A DNA stretch of 64,000 nucleotides, from positions 124,001 to 188,000 of the forward strand of contig CAYGUA010000003.1 in assembly GCA_964353015.1 (NCBI GenBank), written 5' to 3'. Within the stretch, counting starts at the first letter, position 1. Each line of letters opens with the position of its first letter. A program made the translations under genes and the position numbers. Shown piece by piece: positions 18,702-27,518 of this stretch. The stretch comes from JAMZMI01 sp964353015 (GTDB taxonomy: Bacteria > Bacteroidota > Bacteroidia > Cytophagales > Cyclobacteriaceae). The notes under the pieces are model-generated. The model saw nothing but the letters and a program-made list of their open reading frames with translations, made no database searches and had not been told where the DNA came from.

Positions 18702-19151
18702 TTAGCTCAATAGTTGTTTTGCAAAAGCAGAAATCATTTTACCATCAGCTTTACCTGCAAGTTTTTTAGTCGCTGCTCCCATTACTTTTCCCAGATCCTG
18801 AGGGCCTGCCGCCCCGACTTCAGCAATAATACTTTTAACCTCCGCCTCAATCTCCGCTTCTGAAAGTTGTTTCGGTAAAAATTCCTCAATCACCTCTAGT
18901 TCAATCTTTTCTACAGAAGCCAGATCTTCTCTATTTTGACCGACATAGATGTCATAAGAATCTTTTCTTTGTTTGGCCGCTTTGGTCAAAAGCTTCATTT
19001 CCATATCTTCTGTAAGTTCCTGAGCGCTTCCTTTTTCCGTCTCAGCCAATAAAATCATTGCTTTTATTGATCGCAATGCGGTCAGTCGTGACTTGTTCTT
19101 AGCAAGCATTGCTTGCTTAATCTCCCCTTCAATTTTTGTTTTTAAACTCAT
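18702..19151 (-). CDS. GatB/YqeY-domain protein
   Basis: 149 residues. This is the stand-alone YqeY form of the GatB C-terminal domain: LKTKIEGEIKQAMLAKNKSRLTALRSI at the N terminus and AGPQDLGKVMGAATKKLAGKADGK near the end. It is related to the tRNA-binding tail of the Asp/Glu-tRNA amidotransferase, though its own function is not well established. It is divergent from pdxJ with 47 bases between starts. Confidence 0.9.
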   Translation of the reverse strand: MSLKTKIEGEIKQAMLAKNKSRLTALRSIKAMILLAETEKGSAQELTEDMEMKLLTKAAKQRKDSYDIYVGQNREDLASVEKIELEVIEEFLPKQLSEAEIEAEVKSIIAEVGAAGPQDLGKVMGAATKKLAGKADGKMISAFAKQLLS

Positions 19152-19198
19152 AATCTATTTTTTATGAACAAATTTGCTCTTGAAATTGTGTTAATTCA

Positions 19199-19912
19199 AT
19201 GACCAAACTTAGCGTAAACATCAACAAAATTGCAACTCTGCGCAACGCGCGTGGAGGGAATAACCCAAATGTTGTGCAGACTGCCATCGATTGTGAGAGA
19301 TTTGGAGCACAAGGTATCACGATTCATCCCAGACCAGACGAAAGGCACATAACCTATCAGGATGTGATTGACCTCAAGCCAATAGTTACCACTGAGTTTA
19401 ACATAGAGGGATATCCTGACGATAGGTTCATGCAAATCATAGAATTGGTGAGACCTGAACAAGCTACTCTTGTGCCAGACGGGCCAGATGTGCTTACTTC
19501 ATGTGCCGGATGGGATACGATCAAGCATCAAGATTATTTATCTGAGATTGTTTCCAAGTTAAAATCTTTCGGAACCAGGGTATCGATTTTTGTAGATCCG
19601 AATGAAAAAATGGTAGCTGGGGCTAAAAATGTTGGCGCTGACAGGATCGAACTATATACAGAACCATATGCTATTGGTTATCACAAAGACAAAGAGATCG
19701 CGGTATCATCATATGTTCTAGCCGCTGTAAAAGCGACTGAATTAGGACTTGGCATAAACGCAGGTCATGATTTGGATTTACACAATTTGAAATATCTTAA
19801 AACATGCATTCCACAATTGGACGAAGTGTCCATCGGTCATGCGCTCATATGTGATGCCTTATATTACGGTTTAGAAAATACGATTCAAATGTATTTAAGG
19901 AAACTACAATGA
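19199..19912 (+). CDS. pdxJ: Pyridoxine 5'-phosphate synthase
   Basis: 237 residues, normal length. PdxJ condenses 1-deoxyxylulose 5-phosphate with 3-amino-2-oxopropyl phosphate to make pyridoxine 5'-phosphate (vitamin B6). LSVNINKIATLRNARGGNNP opens the TIM barrel; HPRPDERHI, the EGYPDDRFM strand, VSIFVDPNE, RIELYTEPYA and GINAGHDL are all family signatures. It overlaps the following esterase gene by four bases (ATGA). Confidence 0.96.
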   Translation: MTKLSVNINKIATLRNARGGNNPNVVQTAIDCERFGAQGITIHPRPDERHITYQDVIDLKPIVTTEFNIEGYPDDRFMQIIELVRPEQATLVPDGPDVLTSCAGWDTIKHQDYLSEIVSKLKSFGTRVSIFVDPNEKMVAGAKNVGADRIELYTEPYAIGYHKDKEIAVSSYVLAAVKATELGLGINAGHDLDLHNLKYLKTCIPQLDEVSIGHALICDALYYGLENTIQMYLRKLQ

Positions 19913-20673
19913 AATTATCCTTTAGAACACTTGGTGAAGGCCAACCTTTAATCATTTTACATGGTTTTTTTGGCTCTGCTGACAATTGGCAAACCCTTGG
20001 CAAATCATTTTCCCAATTCTACAAAGTATATCTGATAGACCAAAGAAATCATGGCAACTCACCACATAGTGATGCATTCAACTATGATCTAATGGTAGAA
20101 GATATCCTTGAATTGATGAAGGATGAAGGCCTATTGAAAGCCAAATTTATAGGACATTCGATGGGAGGAAAAACAGCAATGAATTTTGCCGTGAAATATC
20201 CGGATATGGTTGAAAAATTGGTTGTGGTTGATATTGGGCCAAAACAATATCCTCCGCATCACGAGAATATTTTTAATGGTTTTAAATCAGTAGATCTCTC
20301 GACCATCGAATCCCGAAAAGATGCAGACGATCAACTTTCTAGGACCATTCCTGATTTTGGAGTGAGACAGTTTATTTTGAAGAATCTTACCAGAGATGAT
20401 GCTGACAACTTTATCTGGAAAATCAACCTTGAATCATTCGAAAAGAATGGTGCAGAAGTAGGCCGTGCACTTGACCCTTCGGATGTATTTAATGGAGACA
20501 CTATGTTCATCGGTGGTGGAAATTCAAACTATATCAAAACCGAAGATGTTGACTTGATTGTACGGCATTTTCCTAAGGCTGAGATGGAAATGATTCAGAG
20601 ATCAGGGCATTGGGTGCATGCAGAGAAACCAAAAGAATTATATGAATTAGTCATAAACTTTTTCAATAAATAA
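19909..20673 (+). CDS. Alpha/beta hydrolase, YbfF-like esterase
   Basis: 254 residues. ILHGFFGSADNWQTLGKSF, LIDQRNHGNSPHSD and GHSMGGKTAMNFA (nucleophile Ser84) match the YbfF-type esterases. The base is the His of SGHWVHAEKP near the C terminus. No signal peptide. Physiological substrate unknown. The ATG overlaps the pdxJ stop, so translation is probably coupled. Confidence 0.88.
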   Translation: MKLSFRTLGEGQPLIILHGFFGSADNWQTLGKSFSQFYKVYLIDQRNHGNSPHSDAFNYDLMVEDILELMKDEGLLKAKFIGHSMGGKTAMNFAVKYPDMVEKLVVVDIGPKQYPPHHENIFNGFKSVDLSTIESRKDADDQLSRTIPDFGVRQFILKNLTRDDADNFIWKINLESFEKNGAEVGRALDPSDVFNGDTMFIGGGNSNYIKTEDVDLIVRHFPKAEMEMIQRSGHWVHAEKPKELYELVINFFNK

Positions 20674-20705
20674 TTCCGTAAAGTGACTGTGACAATAATC
20701 TGATT

Positions 20706-21422
20706 ATGGCTAAAAGTGGAACTGTGTATATTATACCAACTTATCTTTCGGAGAAAAATGATGCTTCTTTCATAGCTCCGATGGTTTGTGATGTTATTAA
20801 AAACACCTCACATTTTTTGGTGGAAAATGTCCGAACGGCCAGGAGATTCATCAGCAGCCTAAAACTGGAAATTGATATTTCTCAACTAAGTTTTGAAATT
20901 TTAGATAAAAACTCCACCTATCAGACTGTATCAACTCAGATAGAAGAGTGGAAATCTGTAGTCAATATCGGGATCATGTCTGAAGCAGGATTGCCGGGGT
21001 TAGCTGATCCAGGACATTTGGCAATTAGTTATGCCCATAAGCACAATATGCAAGTGGTGCCATTGCCAGGAGCATCATCTATCCAAACAGCCTTAATTTC
21101 ATCAGGTTTTAATGGTCAGCAATTTACTTTCAATGGTTATTTACCGATCGGCAAACCTGAGCGTATCCAGGCTATTAAAAATATGGAGCTAATCGTAGAA
21201 AAGACTGGTATTACTCAGATTTTTATGGAAACACCTTTTAGAAACAATGCCATGATGGAGGATCTGGTTTCCAATTTAAATCCGAATACAACACTTCATA
21301 TTTCAAGCGATATTTTCGGAAATCAGGAATTTGTTAAATCAAAAGCCATTTCCGAGTGGAAAAAAACTAAAATTGACCTTCATAAAATACCGACTGTATT
21401 TTGTATTGGTCAAATGTCTTAG
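20706..21422 (+). CDS. RsmI-like tetrapyrrole methylase-fold SAM methyltransferase
   Basis: 238 residues. GTVYIIPTYLSEKND, IMSEAGLPGLADPGH (SAM-binding loop) and PLPGASSIQTALISSGFNGQQFTFNGYLP place it in the RsmI/YraL group of the tetrapyrrole methylase fold. RsmI 2'-O-methylates C1402 of 16S rRNA. This protein is a little shorter than RsmI and its N-terminal glycine-rich motif (normally LYLVATPIGNL) reads VYIIPTYLSEK, so it may be a paralogue with another target. It lies between the esterase and metK. Confidence 0.82.
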   Translation: MAKSGTVYIIPTYLSEKNDASFIAPMVCDVIKNTSHFLVENVRTARRFISSLKLEIDISQLSFEILDKNSTYQTVSTQIEEWKSVVNIGIMSEAGLPGLADPGHLAISYAHKHNMQVVPLPGASSIQTALISSGFNGQQFTFNGYLPIGKPERIQAIKNMELIVEKTGITQIFMETPFRNNAMMEDLVSNLNPNTTLHISSDIFGNQEFVKSKAISEWKKTKIDLHKIPTVFCIGQMS

Positions 21423-21450
21423 AAAGTACCAACTAATTTTACGAATCTGC

Positions 21451-21458
21451 TAATTTTG
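21451..21458 (+). promoter_or_regulatory. Candidate -7 element for metK
   Basis: TAATTTTG is a full match to TAnnTTTG and ends 25 bases before ATG 21484. No TTG is seen at the usual distance upstream. The 61-base gap is too short for a SAM riboswitch, and none is seen. Confidence 0.4.
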
Positions 21459-21483
21459 CACGCTTAAAAGAATAGGAACATAT

Positions 21484-22737
21484 ATGTCATATTTATTCAC
21501 ATCAGAATCAGTATCAGAGGGACATCCGGATAAAGTAGCCGATCAGATATCTGATGCACTTGTAGATCATTTTATCGCTTTTGACCCACAATCAAAAGTG
21601 GCTTGTGAGACTTTGGTCACCACCGGTCAAGTTGTGCTCGCAGGCGAGGTGAAATCAAAAACCTATCTGGATGTACAACAAATAGCCAGAGATGTGATTA
21701 AAAGAATCGGATACACAAAATCCGAATATATGTTTGAAGCGAATTCTTGTGGAATATTATCGGCTATTCACGAGCAGTCTCCGGACATCAATCAGGGTGT
21801 TGATAAACTTGATCCTAAACTACAAGGTGCAGGAGATCAGGGAATGATGTTTGGTTATGCTACCGACGAAACTGAAAACTATATGCCTTTGGCGCTTGAT
21901 CTTTCACACAAAGTCTTAATCGAACTTGCTAAACTTAGAAGAGAGAACGAGGAAATAAAATATCTGCGGCCTGATGCTAAATCACAGGTTACGATTGAAT
22001 ATTCTGATGACAATCAACCGATAAGAATCGATAGCATTGTCTTATCTACACAGCATGATGATTTTGATGAAGAATCTAAAATGCTAGCCAAAATAAAAAG
22101 CGATATCATTAACATTTTGATTCCAAGGGTGAAAAACCTTTTGAGCCCTGAAATTCAAAAGCTTTTCAACGACGAAATCAAATATCATATCAATCCGACT
22201 GGAAAATTTGTGATAGGAGGACCTCATGGTGATGCCGGCCTAACCGGAAGAAAAATCATTGTGGATACATATGGCGGAAAGGGCGCCCATGGTGGTGGTG
22301 CTTTTTCTGGAAAAGATCCTTCAAAGGTCGATCGATCTGCGGCTTACGCAACCAGACACATCGCTAAAAATCTTGTGGCTGCTGGCCTTTGCAAGGAGAT
22401 TTTGGTACAAGTATCCTATGCAATAGGAGTGGTAGAACCAATGGGGCTTTATGTCAACACTTACGGCACATCAAATGTGAGTTTAACTGATGGTGAAATA
22501 GCCAGAAAGGCATTGTCCATATTTGATATGACTCCATACGGAATCGAGACAAGGCTAAAATTGAGAACGCCGATGTATCAGGAGGCTGCAGCTTATGGTC
22601 ATATGGGTCGTACGCCTGAGGTGAAAACGGTAAGCTTCACCGATGGATCAGGTGAAACCAAGAAAATAGAAATTGAGACTTTTACATGGGAAAAGCTTGA
22701 TTTTGTTGATCAGGTAAAGGCTGCTTTCGGAATTTAA
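21484..22737 (+). CDS. metK: S-adenosylmethionine synthetase
   Basis: 417 residues. The enzyme makes SAM from methionine and ATP. Family signatures: FTSESVSEGHPDKVADQISD at the N terminus, GAGDQGMMFGYATDET, and the P-loop-like GGGAFSGKDPSKVDRSAAYA. Length is slightly above the E. coli enzyme (384). ATG 21484 places the first signature at residue 4, which fixes the start. It faces the minus-strand SDR gene tail to tail with ten bases between. Confidence 0.96.
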   Translation: MSYLFTSESVSEGHPDKVADQISDALVDHFIAFDPQSKVACETLVTTGQVVLAGEVKSKTYLDVQQIARDVIKRIGYTKSEYMFEANSCGILSAIHEQSPDINQGVDKLDPKLQGAGDQGMMFGYATDETENYMPLALDLSHKVLIELAKLRRENEEIKYLRPDAKSQVTIEYSDDNQPIRIDSIVLSTQHDDFDEESKMLAKIKSDIINILIPRVKNLLSPEIQKLFNDEIKYHINPTGKFVIGGPHGDAGLTGRKIIVDTYGGKGAHGGGAFSGKDPSKVDRSAAYATRHIAKNLVAAGLCKEILVQVSYAIGVVEPMGLYVNTYGTSNVSLTDGEIARKALSIFDMTPYGIETRLKLRTPMYQEAAAYGHMGRTPEVKTVSFTDGSGETKKIEIETFTWEKLDFVDQVKAAFGI

Positions 22738-22747
22738 GCCAGCCAGT

Positions 22748-23431
22748 TTACCATTCAATCACTTTTTTATCACGTAGGAATTTTCCGGACGGAATATCGG
22801 ATGCTGTTGCGAGCCAGACGGCTGTTTCAGCGCCTTTCTCTACTGTCCGGGAGGCATTTGCGCCACCCATGTCGGTTTTGACCCAGCCAGGACACATGGA
22901 GTTGACTTTTATACCTGGCTCTTCTGCAGCGAGAACTGCTGTAAATGCATTCAGAGCAGTTTTCGACATTCGATAAGCGGCATTACCACCACCAATTGTG
23001 TTGAGTGCTCCCATTCCTGAAGAGATATTGATCACTCGGGGATCCTGACTGTTTTTCAAAAATGGCAATAACATTTTAGTCAACTGCAAAGGCCCACGAA
23101 AATTGATATTCATGGTACGGTCTATTATTTCCATCGGCATATCGCGAAGATGGTGACCAGAATCCAATAAGACACCTGCGTTGTTGATAAGTACATCTAT
23201 TGTATCAGTATGCCTCGACAAGGCGTGTACAAAAGTTTCCATACTCGCGAATTCTTCTACATCCAGCTGAAAAAATTCGATATCAAATTGACGTAGGTTA
23301 CTTTCTGTTTCGAGTCCCTTTTTGGTATTTCTTGCGGTAAAAATAATGTGATGTCCTAATGCCCCAAGCTGCTTGCAAATCTCCAGTCCAATACCTCTGA
23401 TAGATCCGGTTACAAGTATTTTTTTACTCAT
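22748..23431 (-). CDS. Short-chain dehydrogenase/reductase
   Basis: 227 residues. The Rossmann motif TGSIRGIG is at 8-15, NNAG at 83-86, Ser138 in NISSGMG and Tyr153-x3-Lys157 (YRMSK) complete the classical SDR active site, and CPGWVKTDMGG follows. Arg34 after the second strand suggests NADP preference. Substrate unknown. It is followed at 12 bases by the haem-binding gene on the same strand, which lies upstream of it. Confidence 0.9.
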   Translation of the reverse strand: MSKKILVTGSIRGIGLEICKQLGALGHHIIFTARNTKKGLETESNLRQFDIEFFQLDVEEFASMETFVHALSRHTDTIDVLINNAGVLLDSGHHLRDMPMEIIDRTMNINFRGPLQLTKMLLPFLKNSQDPRVINISSGMGALNTIGGGNAAYRMSKTALNAFTAVLAAEEPGIKVNSMCPGWVKTDMGGANASRTVEKGAETAVWLATASDIPSGKFLRDKKVIEW

Positions 23432-23443
23432 CGTATTCTGAAT

Positions 23444-23902
23444 CTATTGTTCCGATCCTTTCAAATTCATGGCCCAATAGATGATTTTTTGCTTCTCTTC
23501 AGCTGTCAGTTCCGCCTCGGCGTGCATGACAGTGTAAATTTTCATGGGCATCTCATCATCTTCCACCATCTCTATAATTTCTTCGAGTTTGTGATTTTTT
23601 CTCTTCAGTGAATAAGGTATCCATTCTGAAAAATTAAGCTCCTCACGCCCTTCATTGATATCATGAATGACCAACCATGATATAGGTGCAATGCCAGCAT
23701 ACCACGGATAAACTGATTCATTGGAATGACAATCGTAACAGGCATTTCTAAGAAGCTTGCTTACTTCCGGATCGATCAAAACCTCCTTATGGATGTCATT
23801 AGGATTGTCCAACATTACCTCGGGTTTCTCTCCTGGAAAGAGTTGAATAAATAAAAAAACACCGATTAGAGGCACTAAGAAATAAAGGAAAAATTTTTTC
23901 AT
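23444..23902 (-). CDS. Membrane-anchored haem-binding domain protein
   Basis: 152 residues. An N-terminal hydrophobic anchor MKKFFLYFLVPLIGVFLFI is followed by a small periplasmic domain with one c-type haem motif CYDCH, in the context LLRNACYDCHSNESVYPWY, and a later conserved Met-containing stretch (DDEMPMKIYTVMH). This is the Haem_bd type seen in Bacteroidota, probably an electron carrier or sensor. It lies between the SDR gene and the decarboxylase genes. Confidence 0.85.
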   Translation of the reverse strand: MKKFFLYFLVPLIGVFLFIQLFPGEKPEVMLDNPNDIHKEVLIDPEVSKLLRNACYDCHSNESVYPWYAGIAPISWLVIHDINEGREELNFSEWIPYSLKRKNHKLEEIIEMVEDDEMPMKIYTVMHAEAELTAEEKQKIIYWAMNLKGSEQ

Positions 23903-23943
23903 CTCAAAATCATTAAGTTCAAAGAGGATTTACGGTTCGTAAT

Positions 23944-25134
23944 TTAACCTAAAAATGAAATCAAAACTCCTGCAGCCACCGCCGATCCGATCACCCCGGA
24001 GATATTACTTGCCATCGCATATTGTAATAAATGATTGCTAGGATCATGTTTTAGGGCGATTTCATTGGCAACTCTTGACGCCATTGGCACTGCACTCAAG
24101 CCTGTTGCCCCAATCAGTGGATTGATTTTTTTCTTCGCAAAAACATTATAAATCTTAACGGCAAAAATGCCACCTGCTATGGAAATAGCAAAAGCGATAA
24201 AACCACCAACGATGATCAAAATTGTTTGCTGATTAAGAAATGCATGAGAAGTCATGGTTGCTCCAACAGCCAAACCAAGAAATATTGTAGCAATGTTCAA
24301 AATGGTATCTGATGCTGCTTTGTAAAGTCGGCCTGTAGAAGCGCCAATCTCTTTTACCAAATTTCCAAACATCAATAGTCCAATTAAAGGAACAGAAGAG
24401 GGAACAAGTAATGCGACGATTGAACCAACTGCGATTGGAAAAAGAATTTTCAAAGTTTGAAGATTTTTAATCGGCACCTTGGAAGGATATAGTTTATCCT
24501 GCTGCTTCATGTTGATTAACAACTCCTTTTTGGTCATCGTAAATCTGACAACAAGAGGAATAATCACAGGAACCAATGCCATATATGAATACGCCGCTAT
24601 GGCAATGGGGCCCAATAAATGTGGAGCCAATTTGATGGTGGTGTAAATAGCTGTTGGGCCGTCAGCACCTCCAATAATTCCAAGAGCGGCTGCCTCTTTA
24701 AGATCAAACCCTATCAAAACTGCAGAAATCAAAACAGTAAAAATCCCAATCTGAGCAGCTGCTCCAAAAAATGCAAGGCGCAAGTTTCTGAGCATGGGTC
24801 CAAAATCTGTCAATGCTCCTACACCCATGAAAATAATTGGAGGCAAAAATCCAGTTTTAATCAATGAATAATATACAAAATTCATGATGCCATGATGCTT
24901 TGCAATTTGGTATAAAGTCAAGCTTTCGTCTATTTTTTCTACACCCATGCCTCCACCAGGAAAATTGGCAATGAGCATTCCAAACGCAATTGGCACCAAA
25001 AGCAGCGGCTCGTATTGCTTTTTTATACCCAGGTAGAGAAGAAAAAATGCAATCAAAAGCATCAATAAAATCTGAGGCTCATCTACAATATTTTGCAGAG
25101 CCGTCATTCGATAAATTTTTTCCAGCAGCTCCAC
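23944..25134 (-). CDS. oadB: Sodium-translocating decarboxylase, beta subunit
   Basis: 396 residues with about nine membrane segments. GIIGGADGPTAIYTTIKLAPHLLGPIAIAAYSYMALVP carries the conserved Asp/Ser/Tyr residues of the Na+-pumping subunit, and NPLIGATGLSAVPMASRVA is typical of the second half. OadB couples carboxybiotin decarboxylation to Na+ export. The proposed start is a GTG (25132-25134) directly touching the oadA stop (TAA-GTG); an ATG nine codons later (25107) is the alternative. Third gene of the oadG-oadA-oadB unit. Confidence 0.92.
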   Translation of the reverse strand: MELLEKIYRMTALQNIVDEPQILLMLLIAFFLLYLGIKKQYEPLLLVPIAFGMLIANFPGGGMGVEKIDESLTLYQIAKHHGIMNFVYYSLIKTGFLPPIIFMGVGALTDFGPMLRNLRLAFFGAAAQIGIFTVLISAVLIGFDLKEAAALGIIGGADGPTAIYTTIKLAPHLLGPIAIAAYSYMALVPVIIPLVVRFTMTKKELLINMKQQDKLYPSKVPIKNLQTLKILFPIAVGSIVALLVPSSVPLIGLLMFGNLVKEIGASTGRLYKAASDTILNIATIFLGLAVGATMTSHAFLNQQTILIIVGGFIAFAISIAGGIFAVKIYNVFAKKKINPLIGATGLSAVPMASRVANEIALKHDPSNHLLQYAMASNISGVIGSAVAAGVLISFLG

Positions 25135-26982
25135 TTAATTTCCCAGCTTAATTAATACGTCATCATCATAAACTTCGTCACCTTCTCTCACCAGAATCTC
25201 TACAACTTTTCCATCAAATTCCGATTTGATTGCATTGGATACTTTCATTGCTTCAATGTAGCAAACAAGGTCACCCTTCTTCACTACATCCCCCACCTTT
25301 AGCGGTTTTTCACCTGCTTCTTTGGTGAAATACACTTTCCCCTCTAGTGGAGCGGTGATGTCGCTTGTAGCCCCATTCAATGACTTTTTAATTGGTTCAG
25401 TATTCACTGCTTGAGCAGTTGGTTCATTACCATAGGAAATAGAAACCTTAAATTTCTCTCCATTTACTTCAATGTTTAGCTCTTTTGGCTGAGCTGGGCT
25501 GCTCACAGATTCCTCTACTTTAGGTGCTTTTTTGGTGGCCAAATCTGCTTCAAAATTCTCTTTTGCTTTTCCAGACATGAACGCCTCATATTGCTGCGGA
25601 TGCATGGCATATTCGAAAAGTTCTTCATCGTCTTCTCCGGTATCCCATCCCTTTTCCTGCATCTCTTTCCGTTTTTCTACAAGGCAATCTTCATATAGTT
25701 CCTGTGGATTTCCTTCAAAAAACTCTCGTCCTTGTTCTGCAGCCAATTTTTTCAATTCATCGCTTATTTTTCCCGGGACTTTTCCTGATTTGCCAAGAAG
25801 CATATCCCAGGTATTGTCATCCAACAAAGACCAACGTTCTTTGCCTTTTTCCATTTGCATGACATTGACCAACGCGGCATTTTTTACATATTGACTGTAA
25901 GGAGTAACCAAAGGAGGGTAGCCCATCATCGGCCAAACCGTCTCAACCTCATGAAAGAGTTTAATCAATAATTCATCTTGACTAATCTCTGGTAGTCCAT
26001 TTTTCTCCTTCCATTTGTTTATGCTTGTCAGATTATTCTCAAGATCTGACATCAAGCTGCCCATCATGCCCCCTGGTAAACCAGGACCAATGAGCAATGA
26101 ATTCATCAATCTATTTTTAGGATTGATATAATATCCAAGAAAATCGTCAATGAATTCTTGAGTCAAGGATCTTGCCTGCATATAAGCCCCCATGTTGATA
26201 TCTGGCAAACTGAAGCCAGCATCTTTCAACATAGCGTGTACGGTAAGTAGATCTGCGTGACCTGTACCCCATGACAATGGCTCCATGCCCACATCTATAT
26301 AATCAGCTCCTGCTCTTGCAGCCTCAAGTGAAGAAACCACTGAGAAACCCGGCCCGGAATGACCATGATATTGAACAATAATATTTTTATTTATGCTTTT
26401 GATTCCTGCTACGATCTTGCCGATTGAGACTGGACGGCCAATGCCAGCCATATCCTTAATGGCAATTTCATCCGCACCCATTTCAATGAGTTTACCGGCC
26501 ATTTCCACATAGTACTCAACCGTATGCAGCTTCGAATGCGTGATGCAGAGGCATGTCTGAGCAATCATGCCCCCCGCTTTGGCATATTCTATAGAAAGCT
26601 CAAGATTGTTGATGTCGTTGAGTCCATCAAAAGATCTGGAAATATCCGTTCCTTGTAGCTTTTTCAGCTTGAACATGAGTTTTCTTAAATCTTTTGGAAC
26701 AGGATACATCCTCAACCCATTCAATCCCCTTTCAAGCATTTGTGTTTGAATACCCGCATCATTGAAAGGCTGAGTCCATTCTCTAACCGATTTGTTTGGG
26801 TTTTCGCCATATAGTAAATTGATCTGCTCAAATCCACCTCCATTTGTTTCAACACGACTGAAACATCCCATATCAATGATAGGTTGCGCAACTTTTACAA
26901 GCTGATCTACACGTGGCATGTATTTCCCTGAGGATTGCCACATATCCCTGTAAACCAGACATAGGCCAATTTCTTTTGCCAT
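25135..26982 (-). CDS. oadA: Decarboxylase alpha subunit with biotin carrier domain
   Basis: 615 residues. An N-terminal HMGL-type carboxyltransferase TIM barrel has Lys176 (AIKDMAG), His206 and His208 (YHGHSG) and Asp13 (YRDMWQSS), matching the positions of catalytic and metal-binding residues in Klebsiella OadA. A PYC_OADA-type domain follows, then a Pro/Ala/Thr linker and a C-terminal biotinyl domain with EAMKVS (Lys580). The usual RDAHQS motif is changed to RDMWQS, so the substrate could be oxaloacetate or another acid. It works with OadB and OadG. Confidence 0.88.
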   Translation of the reverse strand: MAKEIGLCLVYRDMWQSSGKYMPRVDQLVKVAQPIIDMGCFSRVETNGGGFEQINLLYGENPNKSVREWTQPFNDAGIQTQMLERGLNGLRMYPVPKDLRKLMFKLKKLQGTDISRSFDGLNDINNLELSIEYAKAGGMIAQTCLCITHSKLHTVEYYVEMAGKLIEMGADEIAIKDMAGIGRPVSIGKIVAGIKSINKNIIVQYHGHSGPGFSVVSSLEAARAGADYIDVGMEPLSWGTGHADLLTVHAMLKDAGFSLPDINMGAYMQARSLTQEFIDDFLGYYINPKNRLMNSLLIGPGLPGGMMGSLMSDLENNLTSINKWKEKNGLPEISQDELLIKLFHEVETVWPMMGYPPLVTPYSQYVKNAALVNVMQMEKGKERWSLLDDNTWDMLLGKSGKVPGKISDELKKLAAEQGREFFEGNPQELYEDCLVEKRKEMQEKGWDTGEDDEELFEYAMHPQQYEAFMSGKAKENFEADLATKKAPKVEESVSSPAQPKELNIEVNGEKFKVSISYGNEPTAQAVNTEPIKKSLNGATSDITAPLEGKVYFTKEAGEKPLKVGDVVKKGDLVCYIEAMKVSNAIKSEFDGKVVEILVREGDEVYDDDVLIKLGN

Positions 26983-26989
26983 GATATTA

Positions 26990-27238
26990 TTATTTTACTC
27001 GTTCTACTTTTGTGATTTTTCCTTTTCCTCCTGTGGCAATCTCAACTGCTGCTGTAATTGCTGCCAGTTTGTTTGGATCGATAGATGATGGTGAAGGCGC
27101 AACAGGTATTTCTTTTGCAAATGCATTGACAATTCTGATTAGAAGATTGCCCGTCATTACTACCAATGCCAAAACGACAAAAACTGTGATCATCCCAACG
27201 ACTAATAAAGATAGAGCTGAAGAAATAGTTGGTTCCAT
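26990..27238 (-). CDS. oadG: Sodium-translocating decarboxylase, gamma subunit
   Basis: Start ATG 27238 gives 82 residues; a longer frame to 27298 lacks any sensible start context. One membrane helix (ALSLLVVGMITVFVVLALVVM) is followed by GNLLIRIVNAF and a short cytoplasmic tail IDPNKLAAITAAVEIATGGKGKI. This architecture and size are those of OadG, which assembles the alpha and beta subunits. Eight bases before oadA. Confidence 0.85.
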   Translation of the reverse strand: MEPTISSALSLLVVGMITVFVVLALVVMTGNLLIRIVNAFAKEIPVAPSPSSIDPNKLAAITAAVEIATGGKGKITKVERVK

Positions 27239-27386
27239 AATTTGTAAAATACACTTGAGGTTTCCCCGACAATCATTTAGATCCAGACAAGGTAACAATT
27301 TCCATCAAAATAGCAGAAAAGATCATTATTACTATCAGGTTGTATCCTGATTATGATCAACTAGTATGATCAGGGGAGGGGATTAC
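27239..27386. promoter_or_regulatory. Control region upstream of oadG
   Basis: The hexamer ATCAGG occurs at 27334-27339 and 27369-27374 and its complement CCTGAT at 27346-27351, so alternative hairpins are possible. The octamer TATGATCA is repeated at 27352-27359 and 27365-27372. No complete TTTG/TAnnTTTG promoter was found. A regulator site or leader structure for the oad genes is an inference. Confidence 0.3.
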
Positions 27387-27415
27387 AAAAAAGGGTGGAA
27401 ATAAAATCCACCCTT
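27387..27415 (-). terminator. Terminator of the alpha-glucan locus
   Basis: Perfect nine-base arms AAGGGTGGA (27391-27399) and TCCACCCTT (27407-27415) with a seven-base loop. On the minus strand the hairpin is followed by TTTTTT (27392-27387). It lies about 100 bases beyond the stop of the last glucan gene. Confidence 0.85.
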
Positions 27416-27518
27416 CAAACTAAACTATAAACTAAGCGGTGAGATGATCACAATTTGATTGGATAGCACAGCTATCGAAATTTTAGTCAACTCCCGAATT
27501 GGAAAAGATATTACCACA

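Noticed and set aside
21423..21483. SAM riboswitch before metK
   Set aside because: Only 61 bases, no riboswitch-like pairing; a simple promoter is enough.
25532..25894. 120-residue frame opposite oadA
   Set aside because: Ser/Phe-rich shadow of the charged part of OadA.
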